Shown: piece by piece, positions 13,241 through 22,859 of the stretch
Layout of the letters: each line of letters begins with the position of its first letter
How positions within the stretch are numbered: position 1 is the first letter of the stretch
Origin: Epiperipatus broadwayi
Taxonomy: Eukaryota; Onychophora; Udeonychophora; Euonychophora; Peripatidae
Direction of reading: 5' to 3'
NCBI GenBank assembly: GCA_028023455.1
Contig: JAQFVV010012396.1
Location: forward strand, 5,124,085-5,188,084
DNA length: 64,000 bases
Notes under the pieces: model-generated
Told to the model about the DNA's origin: nothing
What the model saw: only the letters and a program-made list of their open reading frames with translations
Databases searched by the model: none
Made by a program: the position numbers and the translations under genes

Positions 13241-13671
13241 AAACTAAATAACAGTTACTTTTATTAAGTTTAGAGTTTTTATATGGATTAATAATAATAT
13301 AACAATATATAATCTGAATAATAATTATCAATAACTTTGATATATTTATTTAAAAAATGGTAAATAAACATTAAAATTTTATAAGAGTTTCTATTTGTAA
13401 ATTAAATCAAACAAACATTTATAGTACTATTAATAAATAAGTAATCTCATATATGAATGTATAAAACCTTATTCACATATTTCACAAGTAAAAAGCTTCA
13501 TAATAAAAGAAAAAAATTGAAAGGTAAATTTTTTAAATTAATATATACGTAGTATATAAAATATGTAAAAATATAAGGGGGGGGCAGTATTAATGACAAC
13601 GATGACTAATGAAAGATTTGGAAAATGTTAAATTTAAAATATATACATATAATTAAATTTTTATAAAACAA
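13241..13671. other. AT-rich spacer with flanking direct repeat
   Basis: At 13258-13300 the sequence resembles 12658-12700 (both read tttattragtttaga, then tggattaataat). This duplicate brackets the tandem family A copies. The rest is AT-rich with a G8 run near 13577. Confidence 0.4.
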
Positions 13672-13935
13672 TTAATATTTGAAACACAGGCTTGGCATGG
13701 ATTGAAGTCTGTCCATTAAAGTATGAAGATTTGCTATCTTAATATAAACTGAGCACTGATTATATATATGTGAGAGATGATAACCTGGACCAACTGATGA
13801 CTGCTGGTTTAGCACAAAATCCGTATATTGGTGATTATTTATCTTTTCTACATGTAATGTAGTCATGTATATTGGTGGTATGAGATAGTATGAATGTTTG
13901 AAGGTTGCTTGAAAGTCCGAGTTCAAATCCCCTAT
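13672..13935 (+). repeat. Family A repeat copy 2
   Basis: This copy is in the opposite orientation to copy 1 and covers the ribozyme and the 3' end of the unit. The 3' end reads agttcaaatcccc (13918-13932), which fits an RNA polymerase III B box (GTTCAAATC). The same terminal B-box-like word occurs in the copies at 22010 and 34395. The 84-aa minus frame over this repeat is a shadow. Confidence 0.8.
13779..13837 (+). ncRNA. Hammerhead ribozyme motif, family A copy 2 (decayed)
   Basis: TGG bulge, ACCAA, CTGATGA (13794-13800), a TGCT/AGCA stem II, a short stem III, TTGGT and GATTA are all present in order. The GAAA core reads AAAA here and stem III has changed (tccgtata), so self-cleavage is unlikely. 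Confidence 0.65.
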
Positions 13936-14040
13936 ATATAAAACAATTAATTAAATTTACACAAATTAAACCTCATATAGCTGCATAGTAAGTAAGCAAC
14001 TAAAGGCTAGCACTAGTTTTGAGTATTGTTATTATTCAAT

Positions 14041-14048
14041 GTTTAAAC
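14041..14048. repeat. Left target-site duplication of the hAT element
   Basis: gtttaaac directly outside the left terminus; the right flank at 16889-16896 is atttaaac. Eight bp with one mismatch, the length expected for hAT transposons. Confidence 0.75.
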
Positions 14049-16888
14049 CAAGAGTTCCCAAACTTTTTTCTGCGGCAGATCCTTTTACCAAAAACTTTTA
14101 AACTGTCGAACCCCTAGTCATTTACTTTACTTACTCAAATTAATAAATTTGTACAGTACTCGATATTAAATATTTCACTAGATATCAAACTTTTCATTTT
14201 AATCACTTGTAAGAACTACTAGGAATATGGCATTACCTTGTGCAACATTTAATATCGAGACCTGCACTAACGGAAATTAAATCAAAAAAATAGGACCAGT
14301 TTTTTTTTTTAATTTTTGACATTTATGAAAAAAATTTGTAAGTTCAAAATATTGAAATCACTTTATCAAACATAAAAATGAAATGAAAAAATCAACATAT
14401 TCAGATAGAATTATTATTCCAAAAACAAACTTTATTTAGACTATATATGATAGAATTAAACATTAAAAAATTACAATAAAAAAAGATTTTAATCGGAATT
14501 ATAAAAATAAGAATAGCAAATAAATTAGCTTGGAAAACTAAATTTAATGAGATGGATACACCTGATGAACTGCCAACAATGATATGCACTTGATGTCTGT
14601 TCTGAAGTATGTTTAAAACTACACTGAAGCTTTTTTCTACCAGATACAATGATGGAAAAGTCAACTAATACTTTTGCACAACAGTCCATAGAGCCCAGTA
14701 CAGAGATGAAATATTTTGCTGCAGCAAAAACTTTCAATAACCTTGTTTGGAATGTACCTTGAGATCCTCATTCATGCTGATGATTATCAGTCTATCTTGC
14801 AAAATTATATTTGGTTCTGCACTAGTAATGTATGGGTTTATTATCCAGTCTGATATTTGCAATAATAAAATATCTTTGAACTTAGTTTTGAAATCTCAGT
14901 GAAGAGCCTCCACATTGTTGACATACATCAAGATGTTTTCTTCTTAGATTGTGCCTATCTTACATAACTTGGAGAACTGGTAAAGTTCAAATTTTGAATA
15001 TTTTTCTTATAACACTTTAATCTGACAAAAAAGCTGATATGACCAATTTTGCTTTGATGAAATTCAAATTGTCTCTTTATAGTTGTAAATTAACATCATT
15101 AAACTTGCCAAATAAGTTGGTTAAATAAACAATATCTTTTATTCTTAAGTAAATTTTCTTTCAAACTGGAATCCCCATCTTCCAAATATTCTAAACAGAT
15201 TGAAAAAGTGCAAAAAATTTTGCCAAACATAAACCTTTTGAAAGCCAGTGGACTTTGGTATGGAGAACAATCAATAGAAATATTCATCACTTTGCTCGAA
15301 TAAGCGAGCAAATAGCCTAGTGTTCAAAACATTACTTCAAATTTTGTTCACAGCTGTTATAACAAACTGAAATGATTGTTGCAATTTGTTGCTAAGATTG
15401 TTGGCTATTAAAAGTTGCCTATGGATTATGCAGTGAATGGCAAGCACTTCAGATACATGTTGTTTCAGATAACTTATGAAATTGTGATAACAACCAACTA
15501 TAGCTGGTTTTCCATCTGTCACAACAAATATTATATTTGTCAATGGAATCACTTTTTCTCTAAAAATAGCTCCATTAAATTAAAAATCAATTCACTTCTC
15601 ATGTCAATTTCTAAAGTTCTAGCAAAAAACAGCTCTGATTAAAGTGAACATATCCCAACAACAAATCTTCATTACCAGATAATGTTGACTTATCCAATTG
15701 GAGAGAAAAATATTTCTTTTCAAATGTTTACATAAAGTTTTTCACTTTGTGACTCATTTCATTGATACATCTTTAAAATTGTGTTATTGCTCAAAGGAAT
15801 TATTTTTAAAACATTGTGTGCAGGTTTGTGGAGTACATTGTTCAATGCCTCTATGATGGCCAATAGAGTCAGTTTCTCCCCTATGTATATGATTTTCGAG
15901 ACTTCATGATGAATAGGAATATGTTGTATGCTGCCCTTAATCCACCATCAATTTGCTTCGCTGATGAAACAAATATATTATCTATCGTAGCTTCTCTTCA
16001 GAATTTTATTTTTAAGTAATTGAAAATATAACAATTTTTTTTTCATTTTGTCAAGGTGAATTCTATTCAAGTGATATGTTAGTTTTGATGGTTTCATAGT
16101 GTCATTACTAAAGATTTTTTGCATATAAGGCACATGAGCGGTAAATATTTGTTTAATAATGACAGGACAAATCCTAACTTGAAAATAGACAAAGCTGTAC
16201 TGTCTGCAATTCTTTTTTGATTCAATCATATTCTTATCATAACAAATAAAAACTTTTATTAACAAACAATTTCAGCAGCCTCTGTGATAAAAAAAACAAT
16301 AAAGTATGTACTTACTTGAAAAAGATTTTTGTTCAAACTCGAATAAATAAACTGTGTCCTCTGATTTTCTTTTACATAGTACTACTCCTCAATAAATAAT
16401 TATATTCAAAGTTCAAATCACAAATAAGTACGTGTCACATCAAATAAACTAGTTTATAGTGTTTGGAAGCATGACCATATAAGACTGATAGATTCTGTAA
16501 ATACTAAATATCATTTTGTCCCACCATCAGCAAGTGCAGACATGCAACGTTTTTTCATGTCCGCACTTGCTTTGGTATGTTCAATAAGACAATGCACAGA
16601 CATGTTTGTGCTACATGTATTTTCATGAATTCTTACATATAACTTTTTTAATGACACATTTTACTTTTTCATTTGTAACTTTGGTATGTAATGTGTATTT
16701 ATCAAAAAAGTGTTTTTTTAATTATTTTACTTCTTAATTAGATACCTATTGGAATCATTGATATTTTGAAGCAACAAACAAGTATCAGTAGTAAGGGAGG
16801 TCTATTTTTGTTGTTGTTGACCCCCAATTTTTTTTATTAAAACTATCGACCCCTGGAAAGTTTATATCAACCACTTTGGAAACTCTTG
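14049..16888 (-). mobile_element. hAT DNA transposon, ZBED5/SCAND3-like, complete ends, dead
   Basis: The element is bounded by inverted termini starting caagagttcccaaac (14049) and, on the other strand, caagagtttccaaag (ending 16888). An 8-bp near-identical duplication flanks it. The length of about 2.84 kb suits an autonomous hAT. The transposase runs on the minus strand and is broken by several frameshifts. Subterminal words cgaacccc/cgacccctgg occur near the ends. Copies related to the ZBED5, SCAND3 and FAM200 domesticated genes of vertebrates have this protein type, but this copy is a pseudogenised insertion. Confidence 0.85.
14520..16265 (-). pseudogene. hAT transposase pseudogene (BED finger, RNase H-like core, hATC)
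   Basis: Fragments in N-to-C order are spread over different frames. A BED zinc finger lies near 16050-16190: a CLICKKSL-type CxxC is in one frame and TMKPSKL...HLNRIH in the next, so one frameshift separates them. The catalytic-core segment at 15340-15552 reads IIFVVTDGKPAIVG, then AIHCIIHRQ, then LQQSFQFVITAVNKI; the TDG aspartate and the HCIIHR word are typical of ZBED5-like transposases. A later segment at 15099-15180 matches the YLTNLFGK-type region. The C-terminal dimerisation (hATC) segment at 14590-14664 reads FPSLYLVEKSFSVV. Stops and frameshifts are dispersed over its length, indicating neutral decay. In hAT transposons this protein cuts and pastes the element DNA in the nucleus. 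Confidence 0.85.
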
Positions 16889-16896
16889 ATTTAAAC
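16889..16896. repeat. Right target-site duplication of the hAT element
   Basis: atttaaac directly outside the right terminus, matching the left flank in seven of eight positions. Confidence 0.75.
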
Positions 16897-16956
16897 TTTT
16901 GGTTATAATATATATATATATATAAATTATATGTATATAGCATAAATAATTTGTAA

Positions 16957-17187
16957 TAAAATGTATTTTACCAGAATATGTAGTCAATTATCAATTATTT
17001 CCAGAATAAATCTTTTTTACAAAATAATATTTCTTACTTTGCTGAACCTGGCTTTTGATATAGCAAAACTTTGTTATGCTGTATCAAAAGCCTGGCTCAG
17101 CAAAGTAACAAACATTGTTTTGTATCAAAGATTTATTACCATAATAGTTGATAATTGTCTACATATTCTGATAGAATATATTTTACC
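16957..17187. repeat. Foldback element with long arms
   Basis: Left arm words ttttaccagaatatgtagtc, aattatcaattat, ctttgctgaacctggctttt return in reverse complement on the right (aaagcctggctcagcaaag, gttgataattgtc, tacatattctgatagaat). Arms are about 105 nt with a central loop of under 20 nt. The 81-aa open frame at 16961-17206 lies inside and is a shadow. Confidence 0.8.
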
Positions 17188-17221
17188 ATATATATATAAT
17201 ATTTAAATACAATTATAATTA

Positions 17222-17620
17222 ATATACTTGGAGTTTAGATGTAATATAGGGAATGTGAACACAGACTTTCAAGCTCCCTTCAACTATCCACTCTATTGTA
17301 TACAACTGATCACATATATGTGAAAAAGCTAAATGATCACTAATATAAGTATTTCATGGTTCAGCACTCATCAGCTGGTCCAGATCATCATCTCCCACAC
17401 ACGTATATATAATCAGTACTCAGCTTATATTAAGATATCAACTCTTCAAACTTTAATGGACAGGCTTCAATCTATACCTTCCAACTTTTCAGCCTTCCAT
17501 ACTATTAAAATTCTGATGATGGAACACCCAAATCCCTTGTTAATGACAATATTATTGTCATGCTCAAGTTGACTTTCAATCAATCTGACCCCTCATGTAT
17601 AGGACCTTGGCAACATCCTT
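17222..17620 (-). repeat. Family A repeat copy 3
   Basis: The same word order as copy 1 is seen (acacagactttcaagctccc, atgatcactaatataagtat, tcatcagctggtccagatca, ttaatggacaggcttcaatc, gacccctcatgta). Copies 3 and 2 share a B-box-like end that is damaged here (gtgttcacattccc on the minus strand). Confidence 0.85.
17333..17387 (-). ncRNA. Hammerhead motif, family A copy 3 (stem II damaged)
   Basis: TGATC, TGG, ACCAG, CTGATGA and the GAAA/stem III part are present, and TGATC/GATCA pairs perfectly. A small deletion removes the 3' side of stem II, so this copy should be inactive. Confidence 0.6.
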
Positions 17621-17764
17621 AAAATATCATCATTTTTTTCTAGATAATAATAGTTAAATAACCAAGAATTGAATGATAGTAAATAACTTTCTGGATTGGA
17701 TATGAAACCTCTACCTGAAAGAAAAATTACAAGCTTGATTGCAATCTGAAAAATTTTATCCGAA

Positions 17765-17815
17765 GATTTATCCATCCCAGATTAGAATCCCAATTTACAG
17801 GGATGGCAGATGATT
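17765..17815 (-). repeat. Possible tRNA-like SINE remnant
   Basis: On the minus strand gggattctaatctgggatgg resembles a tRNA T-arm with a B box. No convincing A box is found upstream, so this is weak. Confidence 0.3.
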
Positions 17816-17861
17816 ATACTAACAACCATAATACAAACCTTCTCATATATATATATATATT

Positions 17862-17960
17862 ATAGTTTTGGGTTAAATCATGCATTAGTTTTGATTAATT
17901 CTCAATGTCTCAACATTTGGAATTAATCAAAACTAACACATGATTTAATCCCAAAACTAT
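17862..17960. repeat. Foldback element, about 40-nt arms
   Basis: atagttttgggttaaatcat with ttagttttgattaattc on the left is mirrored at 17920-17960 with few mismatches; the loop is 18 nt. It could form a strong hairpin. Confidence 0.85.
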
Positions 17961-18010
17961 TTTATTTATATCATATAACTGTGAAAACATTAAATATAAT
18001 ATGTATATAT

Positions 18011-18128
18011 ATATATATAATTATTCAAAACAATACAATAATTAATACAGTAAAACAATATTTGTTTTTTTTTTTAAATATTGTTTTACTATATTAATTA
18101 TTGTATTGTTTTGAATAATTATATATAT
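18011..18128. repeat. Near-perfect foldback element, 53-nt arms
   Basis: 18011-18063 (with aattattcaaaacaatacaa) pairs with 18076-18128 (ttgtattgttttgaataatt). Only about one mismatch is visible, so it is younger than most foldbacks here. The loop is a T-rich 12 nt. Confidence 0.9.
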
Positions 18129-18384
18129 TTTATTATGATTGGAATACAGACATTGATTAATAATTTACATATATATATAAAGTACTAGTTGGCCCTTACT
18201 ATGAATTCCAAAATACAGAATCATTAATAATAAATAATAAAAAAACTTTATTAATTGTATGTAGTTGTCATCAAATGTCTAACTTTTATAAATAAAATTG
18301 CTATGCCAATTTCATTTTCGTGCATAAATTTGTTTCTTTTTCATTTCAAGCTTTTTAATTTAAAAAATTGATAAAGTTGTCAAG

Positions 18385-18480
18385 CGTTGTTAACCGAGAT
18401 GTCAGCGCAGCAGCCTTGCAAGCAAGCAGTTGGTTGCAGATGGTTGTTGCGGGTTCGCCTCCTGGCCGATGCTATGACAT
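18385..18480 (+). repeat. tRNA-derived SINE, copy 1
   Basis: A B box (ggttcgcctcc, 18452-18462) follows a tRNA-like body with gtcagcgcagcagccttgca. The unit ends in gatgctatgaca. The copy at 57666-57756 shares the gtcagcg body, the gcaagcag/acaagcagttg arm and the same gatgctatgaca end. The local G+C is far above its surroundings. It is a SINE head rather than a working tRNA gene, because no closed acceptor stem is visible. Confidence 0.7.
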
Positions 18481-18844
18481 ATGAAAAATTGATAAAGTTA
18501 ACATTTTTTTATTTGCATTTTAAGTATATGAAGTTGTTTTAAGTAGATAAATTGTATAGCGCTATATAAAATAAATATCTTATTTAAGTAGATAAAAAAA
18601 TAACAAGATAATTGAAATAATAGATTAAATCATTATTAATAGTTATTACAATTATAGTTATTACAATTATAACATAGTAGTGGAATATGTGTGTTGTGGC
18701 TATTCGTATTTACTTTATTTAAATTATTTTTTTAATTATTATTCAATGTAAACATTTTTATTATTTGAACACAATGGTGTTCTAAAGCATGTGGAAGGTG
18801 TGTGTATGGATATTTCGATATAATAAAAGATTTTACATACTCTA
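18481..18844. other. AT-rich spacer
   Basis: Contains a short tandem (tagttattacaatta twice, about 18640-18672). Nothing else is recognised. Confidence 0.5.
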
Positions 18845-19335
18845 GTTTAATATATAGGGTATATGAGCACAGACTTTCACATGCCTTACCACTCTCCACA
18901 CTATCTCATAACACTGATACACTTGAACACATATATGTTGAAAAGATAAATAATCACCAATATACGTATTTCATGCTAAAACAGCAATCATCAGTTGGTC
19001 CAGATTACCATCTCTACACATATATGCTATAAGTGCTCAGATATATGTTAAGATAGCCAATCCTCATCCTTTAATGGACAGGCTTCAATCTACTCCACAC
19101 TCCAGCTCTTCAACCATCCATCCAATTGAAAATCTGATGATGAAATGCTCAAAGGCCACCCTGAGGGCTGAGATTCTTGTCACACCCATGTTGACTTATA
19201 TATATATTACATATATAGATATAGGCATACAATAAGCCTGTGTGTTTCAGTTATTACATAGTAGAGATGTCTGCCCATCCCTTGTATATGTATTAAATGG
19301 ATTATGTCCTGTACATGAGGGGTCAGATTGACAAA
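18845..19335 (-). repeat. Family A repeat copy 4, with inverted tail
   Basis: From 18848 to 19195 this follows copy 1 closely. From about 19196 the remaining part of the unit (gtagagatgtctgcccatcc, gtacatgaggggtcagattg) appears in reverse complement relative to copy 1, where it reads ggatgggcagacatctctac. An internal inversion or a recombination between inverted copies explains this. Confidence 0.85.
18951..19007 (-). ncRNA. Type I hammerhead ribozyme, family A copy 4 (best preserved)
   Basis: Minus strand, in order: TAATC, bulge TGG, ACCAA, CTGATGA, TGCT-loop-AGCA, GAAA, stem III ATA-CG-TAT, A17, TTGGT, GATTA. Both halves of stem I are fully Watson-Crick (TAATC/GATTA and ACCAA/TTGGT), stem III is 3 bp with a 2-nt loop, and CTGATGA and GAAA are intact. 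The 3-nt bulge in stem I sits where natural type I hammerheads make a tertiary contact with loop II. The first stem II pair is T-T, the only visible weakness. Predicted cleavage is after AUA. Confidence 0.8.
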
Positions 19336-21590
19336 CATATGAATATAAATGTTTTATTATGTTGTAGTTATGAAGAAGGTTTCTGGAGCAATTGAAACTG
19401 TAAACTGTAAAAAGGTGGTAAATAAGACATTGTGTAACAGTAGTAAAGTGAATGGACAATTTAGTATTATATAGTATATATTTGGCAATAAGAAAGAGTA
19501 CTTATTATCAACAAAAATATTTGTTAAAAAAAAGTGAGAAAAAATTATTTAAAACATTAAAAAAAATAAATGTGTAGAAAAATATCAGAATCTGTAATAG
19601 AATAAAGTAAAAAAAATGTCCAAAATTTAGCTATTTAACAAAAAAAGTAAGATGTTCTATTATCCTTAAATAATATATATATAATAAGTAGTTTCAAAGA
19701 ATTTAATAGTTTAGCTATAAATAAAATAATGAGTTGAGTAGCTTATTAGAGATAATTTTAACAAATACTTCCTAGTCTTAGTTTTTTTTTTCAAAATAAT
19801 CTTTATTTGCACAAAAAGTAAAATATACATTGTAATATAGAGTTCATTTTTACAATCATGTCTGACACATTAAAGACTAATTAGTTATTAAATTAGATGA
19901 TGAGTACAGGATTAAAAGTAAAATTTTATGTTATATTACTTATCAGGGATGATCTAATTTGGTATATAAATCCCATGGTGTGTAAAGTTTGAGTGTCATG
20001 AATAAATAATATGCATGGCCATTGCTAAATATTTAATTGAATCCATGTTTGCTAAGCAAGGCTAGGCAGGCATGTTCTTAGATCACTTTCTTTAGCTTTA
20101 TATAATAACTTTAAAAAAATGTATTCAACAGCACCGGCCAACTCTCTATCAAATAATACCTTACATCTGCTCTTTCATACGATAAAATTTATGAAAGTGG
20201 CCAGGCGGATGGAGCCAAAATTTCCATTTTTGAATGCATCATTAAGGTAGACATTTGAAGAATTGTATCCTGTAATCCTCTGTAGGATTTATAACATGAA
20301 CTAATAAACCAAGCTTGGAATAATGCCTTAGAATTATTAATCTTTTTGTAGAAATCTGGATTTTTGAAAAACTGAACTAATTAAAATAAATTAATTTCCC
20401 TGATCACATTAATGGTGGTAGTTGGCTATTTCTTCCACCCCGTCAACATAATTTAATCTATCAATTTAATTTTACATCTAAATTATAAGTTTAATAAGAT
20501 TATACATTACTAAGATATTCTAAAATAAGTTTTATTAAACTAAGGTTTAAATCTGGTCTTTAATCCTATAGGCAACCTACAAGTAAACAGATATTCTGGC
20601 CATTAATATAATTTCAGATACTTCATATGCAAAAGTACTTTGTACTTAAAAACATCCATAGAAAGTAAAATGGAATAAATAAAAAAAATCTATCTCAATT
20701 AGTATATTTTAAAATTCCTAGTACTTTTAAAATCAATATTTTTAAAACTTTGGTAGAGAATGTTTACAAACACCTAGTAAAGAATAGTTAAAAACTGACG
20801 AAGTCTTTTAAGTGGAAACTTGTTATTGTATAAAAGCATTCTGTTGTTTTTATTATTATTCACTCTGTTAAACGTTTCAATATTGTTTATTTCTAGCAGT
20901 TAATAAAAGCCATTTTAATTATTTGTTTAATGAAGCTTTTTAATTATATATATACACTAACAAATCAATAATATTAAAAACATGTTGTTTACAAACTTTG
21001 TTTATTTCTGTCAATGAATGCAGTAAGAAATGTTTATTCATTACTTCAGCCTTTAAACTTTTTATAACCAATAAAATAAATAAATGATTTTCTAAAATAC
21101 TCATAGTAAAGATTATATATAAACATACTCTTGATATCTTCTGAGGATAGGAGAGTTTTCATTGTTGTTTTCAACTTTTATCCTAAGTAATGATTGAAGT
21201 TAAATGATAACATTTTCACTGTTTCAGTCATTTAAAATATTTAATATGTGTTATAATAAGCTAAATTTAAACTTACACTTAAAAAAATTTAGAAAAATTA
21301 AAGCATTAAAATTTGTAATAGAAGAAAAAATGCTGCAGCATTAAAAAAAAAATGATATAAGACTTTTTTTAAAAAAAAAGAGAAAGAGAAATCTGAAAAT
21401 ATTTTGTACCACCTTACAACATAAAATGGTAAGCAAATCAACGTTTGTAGGGTGTCAAATATTCGAGTCAAATGGTAAAACTGATTATATTCATAAAAAT
21501 AATAAATCAAATGATCTGTTTAGAACATATTTGCTAAAAAAAAAATATCTAAATATATATATATTATTTATACTAAACTTAATGTAATTA
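19336..21590. other. AT-rich tract, nothing recognised
   Basis: I looked for domains, inverted repeats and shared repeat words and found none that hold. A short moderately G+C-rich patch lies at 20130-20220 (accggccaactc, gtggccaggcggatggagcc) without assignment. Confidence 0.4.
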
Positions 21591-21595
21591 TAAGA

Positions 21596-22035
21596 TTTGA
21601 ACTCAGATTTTCAAGCTCCCTATAGTTATCCAATCCATCTTATAGAATCAATATACATGACAACTATGCGTGAAAAAGATAAATGATCTCCAATATACAT
21701 ATTTTGTGTGAAACCATCACTCATCAGTTGAATTTGAGCATTCTGCCATCGGATTTTCAATGATATGGATGGCTGAAGAGTTGGAGAGTGGAGAAGATTG
21801 AAGCTTATCCATTAAACTTTGAAAATCTGCTATTTTAATACAAACTGAGCACTGATTGTATATATGTGTGGGAAATGGTGATCTGGTCCAACTAATGAGC
21901 AATGGTTCAGCACAAAATACATATATTGGAGATCATTTATCTTTTTCTCATGTATGTGGTCAGTGTATTGGTTGTATAAAATGGATTGGATAGCTTTAGA
22001 AAACTTAACAGTCTGAGTTCAAGTCTTTTATAATT
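21596..22035 (+). repeat. Family A copy 5: head-to-head inverted dimer
   Basis: The left part (21596-21722) is a family A unit end in minus orientation (gatctccaatatacatattt, actcatcagttg). The right part (21745-22035) is a fuller unit in plus orientation (ccattaaactttgaaaatct, ctggtccaactaatgagc, atacatatattggagatcat, gtctgagttcaagtc). The junction lies near 21725-21745. Both parts carry the same diagnostic substitution ttggagatc, so they derive from one recent source rather than two independent insertions. Confidence 0.8.
21879..21935 (+). ncRNA. Hammerhead motif, family A copy 5 (compensated stem I)
   Basis: TGATC, TGG, TCCAA pair with TTGGA, GATCA. Relative to the other copies the outermost pair of the lower stem has changed on both sides (A-T to T-A). 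The core reads CTAATGA and AAAA instead of CTGATGA and GAAA, so it should be inactive now. Confidence 0.65.
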
Positions 22036-22526
22036 AAAAAGTTTTAAATAAATGTTAGTATCATGAAAAAAGATGATTTCAAATATAAATTTTTTAAAAA
22101 CTTATAAAATGTGTTTAAAAAGTAAGCATATATTATTGGTTTGTTGAAACTTACAATAAGAAGATGATGATATCTAATAATAAACAAACTACTTATAAAT
22201 AACAATGGCATAGAAGAAAGAAAATCAGTCTGACATATCTGAGGTAGATTTAAATCCTAGCTGGGAGAATCTTAGAATTTTAAGTTGGTAAAGGTGTTCT
22301 AAGAATATTTTAAGATAAATAGCCACCCAGAATTATTACTCAAATGAATGATGTTGCACTGCCTTTAAAACAAAAATTATTGTCATAATATGATATGGCT
22401 TTTACTAGGGGTGGTTCACTTTTGCATATACTTCATATTAACAACTATACTAAAGTATCTAGTGAAAAAAATTTAGAAAGAGATATAAATAGTGTCTTTC
22501 TGAAGGTTTGTGATGATGGTATTTTA
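22036..22526. other. AT-rich spacer with a possible SINE scrap
   Basis: gtagatttaaatcctagctg (22242-22261) could be a degraded tRNA T-arm. Nothing else is recognised. Confidence 0.35.
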
Positions 22527-22598
22527 GTTGTATTTTTATATTGAACTATTTCCATCATCTAATATGAGTACTGAATTTCTTTAGAAAGATTTAACTTT
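22527..22598 (+). repeat. Left inverted repeat of the Penelope-like fragment
   Basis: Starts gttgtatttttatattgaac and ends tttaacttt; matches the reverse complement of 23172-23244. Confidence 0.85.
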
Positions 22599-22651
22599 TT
22601 ATTTAAATATTCCAAATATATTCAACTGTTAGTACTAGCACATCAAACAGA

Positions 22652-22702
22652 TTAGTATATGCACAATGTTTCAAGAAGTATTATTCCCCCTCTTCTTCAG
22701 GT
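22652..22702 (-). ncRNA. Hammerhead-like core in the Penelope-like fragment
   Basis: On the minus strand CTGAAGA is followed by an aagagg/cttctt hairpin and GAAACATTGTG. CUGANGA and GAAA are the two hammerhead core strands. I cannot close a stem I, and the residue expected at the cleavage site is G, so this is at best a decayed or divergent ribozyme. Confidence 0.35.
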
Positions 22703-22727
22703 GTTGCTGGCCTACCAGTGACAGTAT

Positions 22728-22812
22728 CAGCCTGGGATTCAAACCTGGACCCTTAGATTCTTGAGTATTGAATTTTAAGGTAACACTCTAACCAACTGAG
22801 CCATCCTGCCAA
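22728..22812 (-). repeat. tRNA-like segment with A and B boxes (SINE-like)
   Basis: Minus strand: tggctcagttgg (A box, 22792-22803) and ggtttgaatcc (B box, 22735-22745), about 45 nt apart, in a body starting ggcaggatggctcagttggt. The spacing and sequences fit an RNA polymerase III internal promoter. A 3' CCA-side stem pairing is not obvious, so it is unlikely to be a working tRNA. It lies between the endonuclease stop and the ribozyme-like core. Confidence 0.7.
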
Positions 22813-22859
22813 AGGCAATAGTCAGTAGAAATTTCATATACTTTTCTATGAGGTTCCTC

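Noticed and set aside
16961-17206. 81-aa open frame
   Set aside because: It coincides with a foldback element, whose arms dictate the sequence.
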